Part shown: positions 7,420 through 16,539 of the stretch, in pieces | Numbering within the stretch: position 1 is the stretch's first letter | Layout: every line of letters starts with the position of its first letter | DNA from: Sphacelaria rigidula | Lineage: Eukaryota; Phaeophyceae; Sphacelariales | DNA length: 20,412 nucleotides | Assembly (NCBI GenBank): GCA_964200075.2 | Contig: CAXNAA020000531.1 | Coordinates: 1-20,412, forward strand | Reading direction: 5' to 3' | Made by a program: the position numbers and the translations under genes | Notes under the pieces: model-generated | Seen by the model: the letters and a program-made list of their open reading frames with translations, nothing else | Told to the model about the DNA's origin: nothing | The model's database searches: none

Positions 7420-10400
7420 GAAGTTAGGCCACCGAACAACTCCCTTCTCACTGCTGTTCCTCCCCTTGTACGTGAAATTTTGCTCCGGAGTATCCTGCCT
7501 GTTCGCACTAAGTGTGTCGTATTCGGTACCATGCTTGGGGTACGAAGAGAGCTTTGTCCCCGCCTTGTGCCCGCCCTCGTGGTGTTGGGTGGTCTAGGGC
7601 TGTAACGTCTACGAGGTGTGCGCGTCGGTGGTGGCTGTGGTTCCTGTGATTCCGGAGTACCTGAGTTTTGTTGTTGCGTTCTTCCTTGTGTATCTCCTTG
7701 GGTATCTCCCTGTGGTCCTTGTGGTCCTGGTGTATCTCCTTGTGCTCCTTGTTGTTCTCTTTGTTGCCCGACTTCCCTCGGGGGTTCCGTAGAAGAGATA
7801 TTTGTTTTACTAATATCTGGGTCGTCTTCGTCTACAGTCTTCGCCCACGTCAGCAAGTTGTCGTCGTTGTGGACAAACGGCCCATCCCCCACCATTGCTA
7901 TGAGTTCTTCGTCTTGGTGAAGCTGGAACTTCAGGTTGCTTATTTGGTAGTTCAAGGCGACGGTGATGTCATCTAGATACGAAGTTTGGAATGTTTTAAA
8001 CATCGTCTGGATGGGGGTTGGGTTGAGCATGATCGGGTGATCTATGCCTTCACACCTGGCGTTGTTTCTTGACCACACGACGCCTTTATTCCTCTTGTTC
8101 GGCCCGATGAACTTGGATGCGCAGTTGAAGGCGGCAAACGCCGCTATTTTGGACACCATGATGAGTGATTTCTCCATCTCGGTGTTGTTCGCCCAGTCTA
8201 TCTTTTGCCGCCAAATGGATTCCACGAGGGGCTTGATCTTGGTCAGAAAGGCAAACACCACGGCGTCCTTCACCTGTCCTGGGTGTAATCCCACCTCGGT
8301 TTCATTGTCAGGCAGACGACGCTTGGCGTGTCCCAGCACATCCTCCACGAGTTTTTGTGCTTTGTCCTTGTCATCGAGGTTGTTGAGATGGATCAGTACA
8401 TCACCAAACGATTCCGCTCCCTTGACCTTGTCCTTGTATGCCTTCGCCGCGGCCAACTGTGCAAGTTCAGAGGGAGACGAGATCAAGTACAAGAGCTGCT
8501 CGAAAGACTCGGTTTCCACCCTGTCCAAGACGTTTCGCAGCATGTTGCACATGTTTGCGATTTCTTTGCTCATTTCATCAATGGTTTCTAGCCCTATGTT
8601 GAAGGCTAGCGCAGACTGCTTTGCGGAGGAGATAGCAACACCAGTCAGGACGTGCTTTACAAGATTGATGGGTTTCTGGCTCTCGGTGTTTCTGAACTGG
8701 TCGGCAAGAGAATAAGCTTGTTGCAGCGTTGCCGTCATGGTACGGAGGGAAAATCCAGAAGCGAGATTTTCAAACCACGGTAGTTCGTGGTCAGGAAGTT
8801 TGACCGACGTTGCCGGGGCGTCGTAGTCGTGGTATTGGACATGAATCCACCCATTGAAGAAGTGGTTTAGCCACGCCTTCAAGGGTTCATTCGGTGCACT
8901 CTCCTCCTCGTGGTATATTCGATCCATGTTGACCGCGATGTTGGAGATGATAGGTTCCAGGCTGAATTCCGGGTAGGCGCGTTGTGCAGATATCCTCCAG
9001 TAGACGTCTTTGAACAAAAACACGGTGTCGACGTTGTACCGTAGCACCTCGTGCAGGACCGAGGAAAGGTGCCACCATTGGAGCGACTGTACGCAGAGGG
9101 CGTTCCACGAGATCCAATTCGGGGCAGTGCTAAGTATTCTGGAGTGCGCCGGGTTGAACGCGTGTGTTCGAACATATTCCACGCTAAGCAGCTGACACTT
9201 TTCAACTTTCTCAGCGTCACGAATTTTTCGTTGTACGCTGCGGGTTTCTGGGTCGCACTCAGGGTTTTCCTCTTCCAACACCAATACTCCACGAACTTGT
9301 TTATTGCCGTTTTGCAGAGCATGCATGATGCCCTTCAAGATGCCGGTGGCGCTTTGGCTGAACTCGGGGAACTCTCTTTTCCTTCTTACAAGGGTGTCGT
9401 CGTCCTCGGAGGTCGTGGGTGCTGTTCTTCGAAGGTGTTCCGTATCAAACAGACCGGGATGCTGAAGATCGGACACAAAATGTCTGAAGTTTGTACTGTC
9501 TGCGGTCTGGTCGAGGAAGCTCGTGTCGTTTTTCTCTTCTTCACCTTGCGTGCCGTCTAACAAATCTCTCAGATTTGCGAGGTGTATATCGTGGTAAGAC
9601 TGGCTTGGAATAGGCGAGACGTTCACGTCGGGGAAGCCCGACGAATCCTCATTAAAATCGACATGTACTTCTCTGTCAGCGTATAGCAAGTCGTAACCGT
9701 CTAAAATATCCTCGTCGTTGCCTGGAGGGAAACGTGGTATATGGTAACGTGGAGTCATGAGTTCGTTGTCCGTCTGAGTACCACCAGCGGAAGTCTCAAT
9801 GCTCACAAAGTCCGTCTGCGTTCCACCAGTGGAGGTCTTATTGCCATTAAAGTCCGTCTGAGTTGCACCAGTGGAAGTCTCCAAATTAGCCCTTGTGTCG
9901 TTGTCCGTCTGAGTTCCACCGGTGGACGTCTCATAGTTTGTCTGAGTCTCACCAGTGGAGGTTTCATAGTTTGTCTGAGTCTCACCAGTGGAAGTCTCAA
10001 AGTTTGTCTGAGTTCCATTAGTGGAGGTCTCATAATTTGTCTGAGTCTCACCAGTGGACGTCTCAATGCCATCAAACTCTGTCTGAGTTCTACCAGTGGA
10101 AGTCTCAACGCCATTAAACTCTGTCTGAGTTCCACCAGTGGAAGGCTCAACGCCATCAAACTCTGTCTGAGTCTCACCAGTGGACGTCTCAATGCCATCA
10201 AACTCTGTCTGAGTTCTACCAGCGGAAGTCTCAACGCCATCAAACTCTGTCTGAGTTCCACCAGTGGAAGTCTCAACGCCATCAAACTCTGTCTGAGTTC
10301 CACCAGTGGAAGTCTCAAAGTTTGTCTGAGTCCCAACACGGCTCGTCTGTCGTGGAGCGGGTGGCGTTGGTGGATCAGATGGGGTAGGGGGAGCAGGTGG

Positions 10401-10799
10401 AGTAGGATTTTCGCGGGCTAAGTCATTCCAGTTCACGTTGAATTCGTGAACGTCGCCATCGAAGCCATTGTAAGTATCGAAGAACTCTTCTTCTTCATCG
10501 GAGTTGAAGATATCGTCGAAGTCTTGGAAGTCATCGATGGAGTCATCGGACGAATGGTAGTCAGCGTAGCCAGTAAAAAAGTCATGTGTTGATTGCGCAG
10601 ACTTTCTTGGTCTCGGTGCTCTGCTTCTTCTTGGAGGTGTAGTCCTTTTCGAGGAAGCCTTCTTCTTCGCAAGTTTTGCAAAATACTTTTTCGAGACGCA
10701 TCTCTTCGTTCTGGGATTAGTGGCTTGGTCTTTTCTACAGGGCTTTTTGCATCTGTTAGTCAGTGGGTTTCTTCGTTGAGGTGGCTTGCACTTCTTCAT
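7413..10799 (-). CDS. Large TQT-repeat protein, paralog 2
   Basis: Encodes 1128 residues from ATG 10799, chosen because it aligns with the MKKCKPPQRR start of paralog 1; a longer reading needs GTG at 10820. Residues 4-34 carry the same paired Cys/NPxTxRC motifs, followed by a basic stretch and an acidic one (86-106). Fifteen TQT motifs start at 157, 168, 182, 196, 210, 224, 238, 252, 263, 274, 285, 296, 313, 327 and 341, mostly 11 or 14 apart, in the pattern TQTEFDGVETSTGG. Residues 477-985 match the C-terminal domain of paralog 1 (LQWWHLSS, VFLFKDVYWR). A Gln/Gly/Pro-rich linker and an SRTRGG tail follow. The final TSG and stop lie in the promoter repeat. Role inferred: partner or alternative form of paralog 1 as a multivalent scaffold; no enzyme signature seen. 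Confidence 0.92.
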   Translation of the reverse strand: MKKCKPPQRRNPLTNRCKKPCRKDQATNPRTKRCVSKKYFAKLAKKKASSKRTTPPRRSRAPRPRKSAQSTHDFFTGYADYHSSDDSIDDFQDFDDIFNSDEEEEFFDTYNGFDGDVHEFNVNWNDLARENPTPPAPPTPSDPPTPPAPRQTSRVGTQTNFETSTGGTQTEFDGVETSTGGTQTEFDGVETSAGRTQTEFDGIETSTGETQTEFDGVEPSTGGTQTEFNGVETSTGRTQTEFDGIETSTGETQTNYETSTNGTQTNFETSTGETQTNYETSTGETQTNYETSTGGTQTDNDTRANLETSTGATQTDFNGNKTSTGGTQTDFVSIETSAGGTQTDNELMTPRYHIPRFPPGNDEDILDGYDLLYADREVHVDFNEDSSGFPDVNVSPIPSQSYHDIHLANLRDLLDGTQGEEEKNDTSFLDQTADSTNFRHFVSDLQHPGLFDTEHLRRTAPTTSEDDDTLVRRKREFPEFSQSATGILKGIMHALQNGNKQVRGVLVLEEENPECDPETRSVQRKIRDAEKVEKCQLLSVEYVRTHAFNPAHSRILSTAPNWISWNALCVQSLQWWHLSSVLHEVLRYNVDTVFLFKDVYWRISAQRAYPEFSLEPIISNIAVNMDRIYHEEESAPNEPLKAWLNHFFNGWIHVQYHDYDAPATSVKLPDHELPWFENLASGFSLRTMTATLQQAYSLADQFRNTESQKPINLVKHVLTGVAISSAKQSALAFNIGLETIDEMSKEIANMCNMLRNVLDRVETESFEQLLYLISSPSELAQLAAAKAYKDKVKGAESFGDVLIHLNNLDDKDKAQKLVEDVLGHAKRRLPDNETEVGLHPGQVKDAVVFAFLTKIKPLVESIWRQKIDWANNTEMEKSLIMVSKIAAFAAFNCASKFIGPNKRNKGVVWSRNNARCEGIDHPIMLNPTPIQTMFKTFQTSYLDDITVALNYQISNLKFQLHQDEELIAMVGDGPFVHNDDNLLTWAKTVDEDDPDISKTNISSTEPPREVGQQREQQGAQGDTPGPQGPQGDTQGDTQGRTQQQNSGTPESQEPQPPPTRTPRRRYSPRPPNTTRAGTRRGQSSLRTPSMVPNTTHLVRTGRILRSKISRTRGGTAVRRELFGGLTSG
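9771..10331 (-). repeat. Coding tandem repeat, TQT units of paralog 2
   Basis: Fifteen units of 33 or 42 bp (one of 51) encode TQT-xx-ETSTG or TQTEFDGVETSTG types. Third positions vary modestly while TQT and TSTG stay constant, suggesting selection on the motif with ongoing unit gain and loss. Confidence 0.93.
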
Positions 10800-10821
10800 G
10801 TTGTTGATACACAGCTGCACA

Positions 10822-10832
10822 TAAATAAATTA
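10822..10832 (-). promoter_or_regulatory. TATA-like box upstream of paralog 2
   Basis: On the minus strand taatttattta lies 23-33 bases before ATG 10799, in the short gap between the SET gene stop and paralog 2. The core taattt also occurs upstream of paralog 1. Assigned by position and composition. Confidence 0.45.
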
Positions 10833-10854
10833 GGACGATGCGTCACATGACATT

Positions 10855-11565
10855 TTAGTCTAAGGCTGTCTTTAGCATCTCGCCGATTTCGTCACTACAC
10901 TCTTCTACAATCTCGTGTGCTAAGTTGACAATGGCATCCCTGTACCCCTTACGGTCACGCCAGACTTTGTAGTCTCTCTCGTAGTCGGATCCGTACATCG
11001 TCAGAAGCTCGTCTCCTTTGTCAACATCGTGTGGGATAACGAGGAGAGTGATTGGAAGAGGCTTCTTTGCTCGGTATGCCTTAATGATGTCTTCTTTCGA
11101 CAAGCAAACGTTGTTCACGAAGACGCAATTGGGGGGTGACTTTGAAGCCTCGTTCACGTAGGATGCTGCTCTTAGTTGTCTGGGCAGCTTCTTCAAGGTC
11201 GGCATCGTAGGATTCCCGTCGGCCACCATGGACTGAATGTTTCTCGTCTTGTCTTCGTCGTTGACGTATGTAACGGACATGAAGTATGTGTCGTCGTCTT
11301 CGTCCTTCACCTCCGAGACCTTTTTCACTACAGCGTAGTAAGGCAAGATGGTTCCAGCCTCGATGTCTCTCTTACAGAAAACCCCTTTTCCGGCTCCTTC
11401 CATCTCGGAGTTTCTTAGGGCGACGTCTTCTTTGTCGATGAGGCGTGTAGTTAGTTCTTCCTCACTGTCGTCACTGTACGGTTCGCTCTCGACGTCTTCC
11501 GTGCGAATGCTGTCGGTGTCGCTCATGTCGTCAACAGGGTTAGAGACTGTGTTCCCCTTCGCCAT
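10855..11565 (-). CDS. SET-domain protein, putative lysine methyltransferase
   Basis: Encodes 236 residues. SET enzymes transfer methyl from S-adenosylmethionine to protein lysines, often on histones; viral members can alter host chromatin. An acidic Ser-rich N-tail (12-38) is followed by the SET domain at about 51-195: EGAGKGVF (56-63) is the first glycine motif, ADGNP (115-119) the central motif, YVNEASKSPPNC (136-147) stands where NHSxxPN is normal, and GDELLTMYGSDY (184-195) holds the catalytic-type Tyr 191. The His and Ser of the NHS motif are replaced. A helical C-tail (205-236) follows. No pre-SET or post-SET cysteine cluster is evident. Transcribed divergently from the 11730 gene. Target unknown; activity uncertain because of the altered motif. 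Confidence 0.82.
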   Translation of the reverse strand: MAKGNTVSNPVDDMSDTDSIRTEDVESEPYSDDSEEELTTRLIDKEDVALRNSEMEGAGKGVFCKRDIEAGTILPYYAVVKKVSEVKDEDDDTYFMSVTYVNDEDKTRNIQSMVADGNPTMPTLKKLPRQLRAASYVNEASKSPPNCVFVNNVCLSKEDIIKAYRAKKPLPITLLVIPHDVDKGDELLTMYGSDYERDYKVWRDRKGYRDAIVNLAHEIVEECSDEIGEMLKTALD

Positions 11566-11729
11566 GTTTTCGTTTTAGTAGTCTTACTGTTTCTCTTACA
11601 AATTTTTTTCCTGCTGGCAAACGTGAAACGAAATTGCAAGAACCAAAAAAAATATTAAAAAAAATATTTTTTTAGGAAGAGTTATTTTTTGCGATCTTGA
11701 CCCCACCTTCAATCATTCTTCACGAGGCA
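11566..11729. promoter_or_regulatory. Divergent A/T-rich promoter region
   Basis: The 164 bp between the SET gene and the 11730 gene contain long A and T runs (11645-11672), including a near-perfect palindrome of A7-TA-T7. Both genes start outward from here, so the block likely holds both promoters. Confidence 0.5.
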
Positions 11730-12293
11730 ATGTCTTCTAACGGGAAAGGAAAACGCAAGGCAACAGTACCAAGCCCAGGACTCCGGAGGTCACCAAGGAA
11801 CCCTCGTGTCCCGCCTGTGGACGATGACTCCAATGCTACTCCTGTTACCACTGACGACGACTTGAAGCCTGCAATGTTACTGACGGCCATCGACAAGTAT
11901 GGCTTGGTCAAGGAGTTCTTCTGCGACCACCCTTTGTTGGCGGAGTACAGGGGGAAGCAAAGGCCTATCGGGAAGTTCTTGACGATGGCAAAGGTGAAGG
12001 CGCTTTCGGATGCCGTGGGGACTTCAGTTTCGACCACGCACGACAAGCAGACAGACCGCAACGACTACCGTTACAAGAAAGAGCCCAACGGCGGAGACTT
12101 TTACAAGCGCTACACCAACGACAACGGAGTGGAAATCACGGAGTCCGATGAGGAGTTCGCCGTTGATCTGCCAGCCGATGGGCGTCGCTTCGCCTGCGCC
12201 CTTCTACTGGACTTCGTTACCAATTTCGGGCGTAAGGCAAAGACGGGGGATGTCTCTACATCTCAGGCGCACATAGTCGTGTATCGTTTCTAG
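11730..12293 (+). CDS. Protein of unknown function with basic N-tail
   Basis: Encodes 187 residues from ATG 11730; a longer frame needs TTG at 11697. Residues 1-27 are basic and rich in Pro, Ser and Arg (GKGKRK, LRRSPRNPR), like tails that touch DNA or RNA, followed by an acidic stretch (31-44). Residues 47-187 look like one compact domain with a charged middle (DRNDYRYKKEPNGGDFYKRYTND) and a hydrophobic helix ACALLLDFVTNFG near 155-167. No catalytic motif or membrane anchor. Divergent from the SET gene and 51 bp ahead of the sulfotransferase-like gene. Family not recognised; a nucleic-acid role is a guess from charge alone. Confidence 0.7.
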   Translation: MSSNGKGKRKATVPSPGLRRSPRNPRVPPVDDDSNATPVTTDDDLKPAMLLTAIDKYGLVKEFFCDHPLLAEYRGKQRPIGKFLTMAKVKALSDAVGTSVSTTHDKQTDRNDYRYKKEPNGGDFYKRYTNDNGVEITESDEEFAVDLPADGRRFACALLLDFVTNFGRKAKTGDVSTSQAHIVVYRF

Positions 12294-12303
12294 TGGGGTT
12301 TCT

Positions 12304-12317
12304 AAAATATATATTTT
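12304..12317 (+). promoter_or_regulatory. TATA-like palindrome upstream of 12345
   Basis: A perfect 14-bp palindrome, aaaatatatatttt, sits 28-41 bases before the ATG at 12345 and 11 bp after the stop of the preceding gene. Its position fits a promoter; as a palindrome it might also serve as a 3' signal. Confidence 0.5.
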
Positions 12318-12344
12318 TGGTAGTGTCTTTTTTGTATTCCCGGT

Positions 12345-13277
12345 ATGAGCGAGGTCGGTCAGGTTGTTTTTTGTCCTAGGAAGACTGGGTCTTGGTCGAT
12401 AGCTCGTAGTTGGGGTTCGTTGCGAACTCCCGTGCTTCACACGCACAACCTGTACCACTTTGTCGTTTTGGACGAAACAGGTTCTAGCTTTCATGACTTT
12501 GTGCTCAAGTATTTCGAATTGATGAATCGGGTCGACCTTGGTTCAGGAATGATACAGTACGCGATTGAGATCAAAGAGAGAATCAAGGTTCGGTTTCTGT
12601 TTCTGTTCTTCAACTCGTTGAAGTTTGTCACTACTGTGAGAAATCCGCTGTCAAGAAGAATTTCCGAGTTCCTTCAGTCCATCACGGTTGAGCAAATAAA
12701 CGCTGTGATGGACAGCATGTACCCGGAGTGTAAAAGGCTCACGCCTCAACGCCCGGATGTCGCCAAGCTCTGTCACTTTCGTCAGAAGATGAAGCGCGGC
12801 TCTTCTTGCCCTATAATCCTCGACGCTCTGGATGTCGTTCTCAGGAACTTCCGATTGCTCACCGTCCTCGACATGTTCAAGAGTTTTGAGAAACACTTCG
12901 TACACACCAACTTGTCGGAATTCACCGAGTTTTTCTCTTTTATGCAAGAGTTTGTGACACCCGACTTCGATCTCGACAACGTACAAAAAAACGGATACGA
13001 TCAAATCTCGTATTCCTTCTGCGGCATCGATGCTCGCCATCTTCTGATCAAACTGGAGAACATTGCCGATCCCTCGGTGAAGTCCGAGTTGGAGAAGCAT
13101 ACAGGAAGAAAAGATCTTTGTCGCGAGCACGACTCAAACGCCTCGCACCACCTATTCTCCTACGGCGTCAAGGACGTGCAAGACGTGCTGGTGGAACATT
13201 ATAGCAACGTCATGAAGTGTTTGTCGTCGGACAAGAACTCCATCGAGAGTCAAATCGTGTCGGGTCTCGGATATTAA
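12345..13277 (+). CDS. Sulfotransferase-like protein
   Basis: Encodes 310 residues from ATG 12345. Sulfotransferases move sulfate from PAPS to sugars, proteins or lipids. PRKTGSWSI (11-19) fits the 5'-phosphosulfate loop after a first beta strand (VGQVVFC), HTHN (32-35) follows, and TTVRNPLSRRISEFL (96-110) fits the 3'-phosphate site with its Arg, Pro and Ser/Arg. This arrangement recalls the family annotated as putative capsular polysaccharide synthesis proteins, which has the sulfotransferase fold. No signal peptide or clear transmembrane segment, unlike Golgi enzymes, so a cytosolic viral-factory role is possible. It converges on the 16540 gene across 3.2 kb of repeats. Fold call moderate; substrate unknown. 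Confidence 0.65.
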   Translation: MSEVGQVVFCPRKTGSWSIARSWGSLRTPVLHTHNLYHFVVLDETGSSFHDFVLKYFELMNRVDLGSGMIQYAIEIKERIKVRFLFLFFNSLKFVTTVRNPLSRRISEFLQSITVEQINAVMDSMYPECKRLTPQRPDVAKLCHFRQKMKRGSSCPIILDALDVVLRNFRLLTVLDMFKSFEKHFVHTNLSEFTEFFSFMQEFVTPDFDLDNVQKNGYDQISYSFCGIDARHLLIKLENIADPSVKSELEKHTGRKDLCREHDSNASHHLFSYGVKDVQDVLVEHYSNVMKCLSSDKNSIESQIVSGLGY

Positions 13278-13283
13278 AAAATT

Positions 13284-14043
13284 GAATTACTTGCCACAAC
13301 CCTCCGAGGCACCAAAGTATCTCAGCCCATGGGAATCTTTCTCTTTTACAGTTTTTGTTTTTGAATTTCGATTTTGAGGCAATCCTCGAACGCGCGCGGA
13401 CGTTTCAAGTTGATACTTTCCAATTTTCATGTCGAAACTGTGTCTTTTGCCTCGTGAAACAGCTTGAGGTTTCGTCCTCTTTCCAGAAGTATCAACTTGA
13501 TCTCAGGTGGACACTTTTTACAGCGTGCAGACTGGGGCAAATCACCTAGTGAAGACAACACTATTAGGTTGACTCAAACCGCCATTTTTGCAAGTATCAT
13601 CTTGGTTTCAAATCGAAGACTCTCGTCAGAGGCTGCAAGCCTCTCCCTTCAGCCTCGAACAACCTCTATCCACAGCAAACATTTTGAGACAGGTATCATC
13701 TTGAAAATCTCTGACTTTTCAAGTTTTCAAGTTGATACTTGTTTTGGGTTAGGTGTACTTTCTGAGATACCCGATCAACACGACGATGTTCTTCGTGTGT
13801 TTCGTTTGGTATTTGCTTGCTACGACATAAACGTCACGAACAAGCTCTTTGACCATGACATCAACGCTGATGAAGAAGCTCCTCATTTACAGTTACTTGC
13901 CGTCGTCGTGGAGGCACCAAAGTATCTCAGCCCATGGGAATCTTTCTCTTTTACAGTTTTTGTTTTTGAATTTCGATTTTGAGGCAATCCTCGAACGCGC
14001 GCGGACGTTTCAAGTTGATACTTTCCAAATGTTGTGTCGAAAC
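13284..14043 (+). repeat. 605-bp repeat, left arm (forward orientation)
   Basis: Begins 7 bp after the stop of the sulfotransferase-like gene. Unit spacing is 605 bp: gaggcaccaaag occurs at 13306 and 13911, and 13306-13421 is identical to 13911-14026. The second unit is cut off at about 14043, where the satellite starts. The same unit appears in reverse orientation at 19500-20412. It holds the complement of the VanZ-like gene's last codons (13748-13783). A frame without ATG runs across it, but differences between arms are mostly amino-acid changing. Confidence 0.93.
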
Positions 14044-16539
14044 ACATTGTGGTCAATGTCATGCAAAACGATCCCTCAACAAGAACATGATTGTCCATGT
14101 GATATGTTTGTTCACTCCGAAAAAAAACAGCGTTCAAATGCGACCCCGGACGACGGTTTGGGTCGTAAGAGTTTTGAGATTGGAAGTTGGGATTCCCGAT
14201 CCCAAAATTACAAGAGTAAGTTATCCAATAATGGTTCTATACCAGTACATTGTGGTCCATGTCATGCCAAACGATATTTCATCAAGACCATTGTGGTCCA
14301 TGTCATGCTAAACAAATCCTCAGCAAGACCATTGTTGTCCATGTCATCCAAAACGATTCGCACAAGAGATCATTGTGGTCAATGTCATGCAAAACGATTC
14401 CCCAGCAAGAACATGATTGTCCATGTGATATTATGTCATGCAAAACGATTCCCCGGCAAGAACATGATTGTCCATGTGATATTTTGTTCACTCCGAAAAA
14501 AAACAGCGTTCAAATGCGACACCGGACGACGGTTTGGGTCGTAAGAGTTTTGAGATTGGAAGTTGGGATTCCCGATCCCAAAATTACTAAAGTAAGTTAT
14601 CCAATAATGGTTCTATACCAGTACTGAAAAAAAAACAGCTTCAAATGCGACACCGGTCGACGGTTTGTGTCGTAAGAGTTTTGAGATTGGAAGTTGGGAT
14701 TCCCGATCCCAAAATTTCTAAAGTAAGTTATCCAATAATGGTTCTATACCAGTACCGAAAAAAAAGCAGCTTCAAATGCGACACCGGACGACGGTTTGTG
14801 TCGTAATAGTTTTGAGATTGAACGTTGGGATTCCCGATCCCAAAATTTCTAAAGTAAGTAATCCAATAATGGTTCTATACCAGTACATTGTGGTCCATGT
14901 CATGCCAAACGATATCTCATCAAGACCATTGTTGTCCATGTCATGCCAAACAACTCCTCAGCAAGACCATTGTTGTCCATGTCATGCTAACAAACTTCTC
15001 AGAAAAACCATTGTGGTCGATGTCATGCAAAACGATTCCCCAGCAAGAACATGATTGTCCATGTGATATATTTGTTCACTCCGAAAAATAACAGCGTTCA
15101 AATGCGACACCGGACGACGGTTTGTGTCGTAAGAGTTTTGAGATTGGAAGTTGGGATTCCCGATCCCAAAATTACTAAAGTAAGTTATCCAATAATGGTT
15201 CTATACCCGCACAGTGTCGTCCATGTCATGCTAAAAGACTTCTCAGAAAAACTATTGTGGTCGATGTCATGCCAAACGATTCCTCAACAAGAACATGATT
15301 GTCCATGTGATATATTTGTTCACTCCGAAAAAAAAACAGCGTTCAAATGCGACACCGGACGACGGTTTGTGTCGTGAGAGTTTTGAGATTGAACGTTGGG
15401 ATTCCCGATCCCAAAATTACTAAAGTAAGTTATCCAATAATGGTTCTATACCAGTACATTGTGGTCCATGTCATGCTAAAAGACTTCTCAAAAAATCCAT
15501 TGTGGTCGATGTCATGCCAAACGATTCCTCAACAAGAACATGATTGTCCATGTGATATATTTGTTCACTCCGAAAAATAACAGCGTTCAAATGCGACACC
15601 GGACGACGGTTTGTGTCGTGAGAGTTTTGAGATTGGAAGTTGGGATTCCCGATCCCAAAATTACTAAAGTAAGTTATCCAATAATTGTTCTATACCAGTA
15701 CATTGTGGTCCATGTCATGCTAAAAGACTTCTCAAAAAATCTATTGTGGTCGATGTCATGCCAAACGATTCCCCAGCAAGAACATGATTGTCCATGTGAT
15801 ATATTTGTTCACTCCGAAAAAAAAACAGCGTTCAAATGCGTCACCGGACGACGGTTTTTGTCGTGAGAGTTTTGAGATTGGAAGTTGGGATTCCCAATCC
15901 CAAAATTACTAAAGTAAGTTATCCAATAATGGTTCTATACCAGCACATTGTGGTCCATGTCATGCTGAACGATTTCTCAGCAAGACGTTGTCCATGTCAT
16001 CCAAAACGATTCGCACAAGAGATCATTGTGGTCAATGTCATGCAAAACGTTTCCTCAGAAAGAACATCATTGTCCATGTGATATATTTGTTCACTCCGAA
16101 TAACAGCGTTCAAATGCGACACCGGACGACGGTTTGTGTCGTAAGAGTTTTGAGATTGACATTTGGGATTCCCGGTCCCAAAATTACTTGAGAAAGTTTT
16201 TCAAAAATGATTCTATGTCATGCCAAACGATTCATCAGCGAAAACCATGTTGTCCATGTCATCCAAAACGATTCGCTGGAGAGATCATTGTGGTCGATGT
16301 CATGCAAAACGATTCCTCAGCAAAACCATTGTTGTCCATCCCACACCGCTCTTCTACCCTTCTCAGTAAAAGAATACTTAACCCTAGGCCTCAAAGTCAC
16401 TTTTCAGTGAGGCTAGTTTATTACATTAACTCCGAAAACAAACAGCGTTCAAATGGGATCGACACCGGACGACGGTTTGTGTCGTGAGGGTTTTGAGATT
16501 GGAAGTTGGGATTCCCGATCCGAAAATTTCCAAAGTATG
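14044..16539 (+). repeat. Composite satellite array with paired hairpins
   Basis: Ten copies of a roughly 131-bp core are marked by ttcaaatg at 14133, 14509, 14640, 14771, 15097, 15342, 15586, 15831, 16109 and 16448. They are separated by zero to several copies of a roughly 41-bp module (cattgtggtccatgtcatg), giving periods of 131, 244-245, 278, 326, 339 and 376 bp. Each core has two dyads: cgacac...gtgtcg and ttgggat-tcccg-atcccaa. Forward frames stay partly open but are cut by stops and are not credible genes. The last core degrades into the 3' end of the minus-strand gene at 16540. Confidence 0.93.

Noticed and set aside
9741-10421. Open frames opposite and overlapping the TQT repeats of paralog 2
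   Set aside because: Shadows of 33 and 42-bp repeats, which keep any stop-free frame open.
14044-16539. CRISPR-like array
   Set aside because: Units are adjacent modules of one satellite; there are no unique spacers of constant length between short repeats, and no cas genes nearby.
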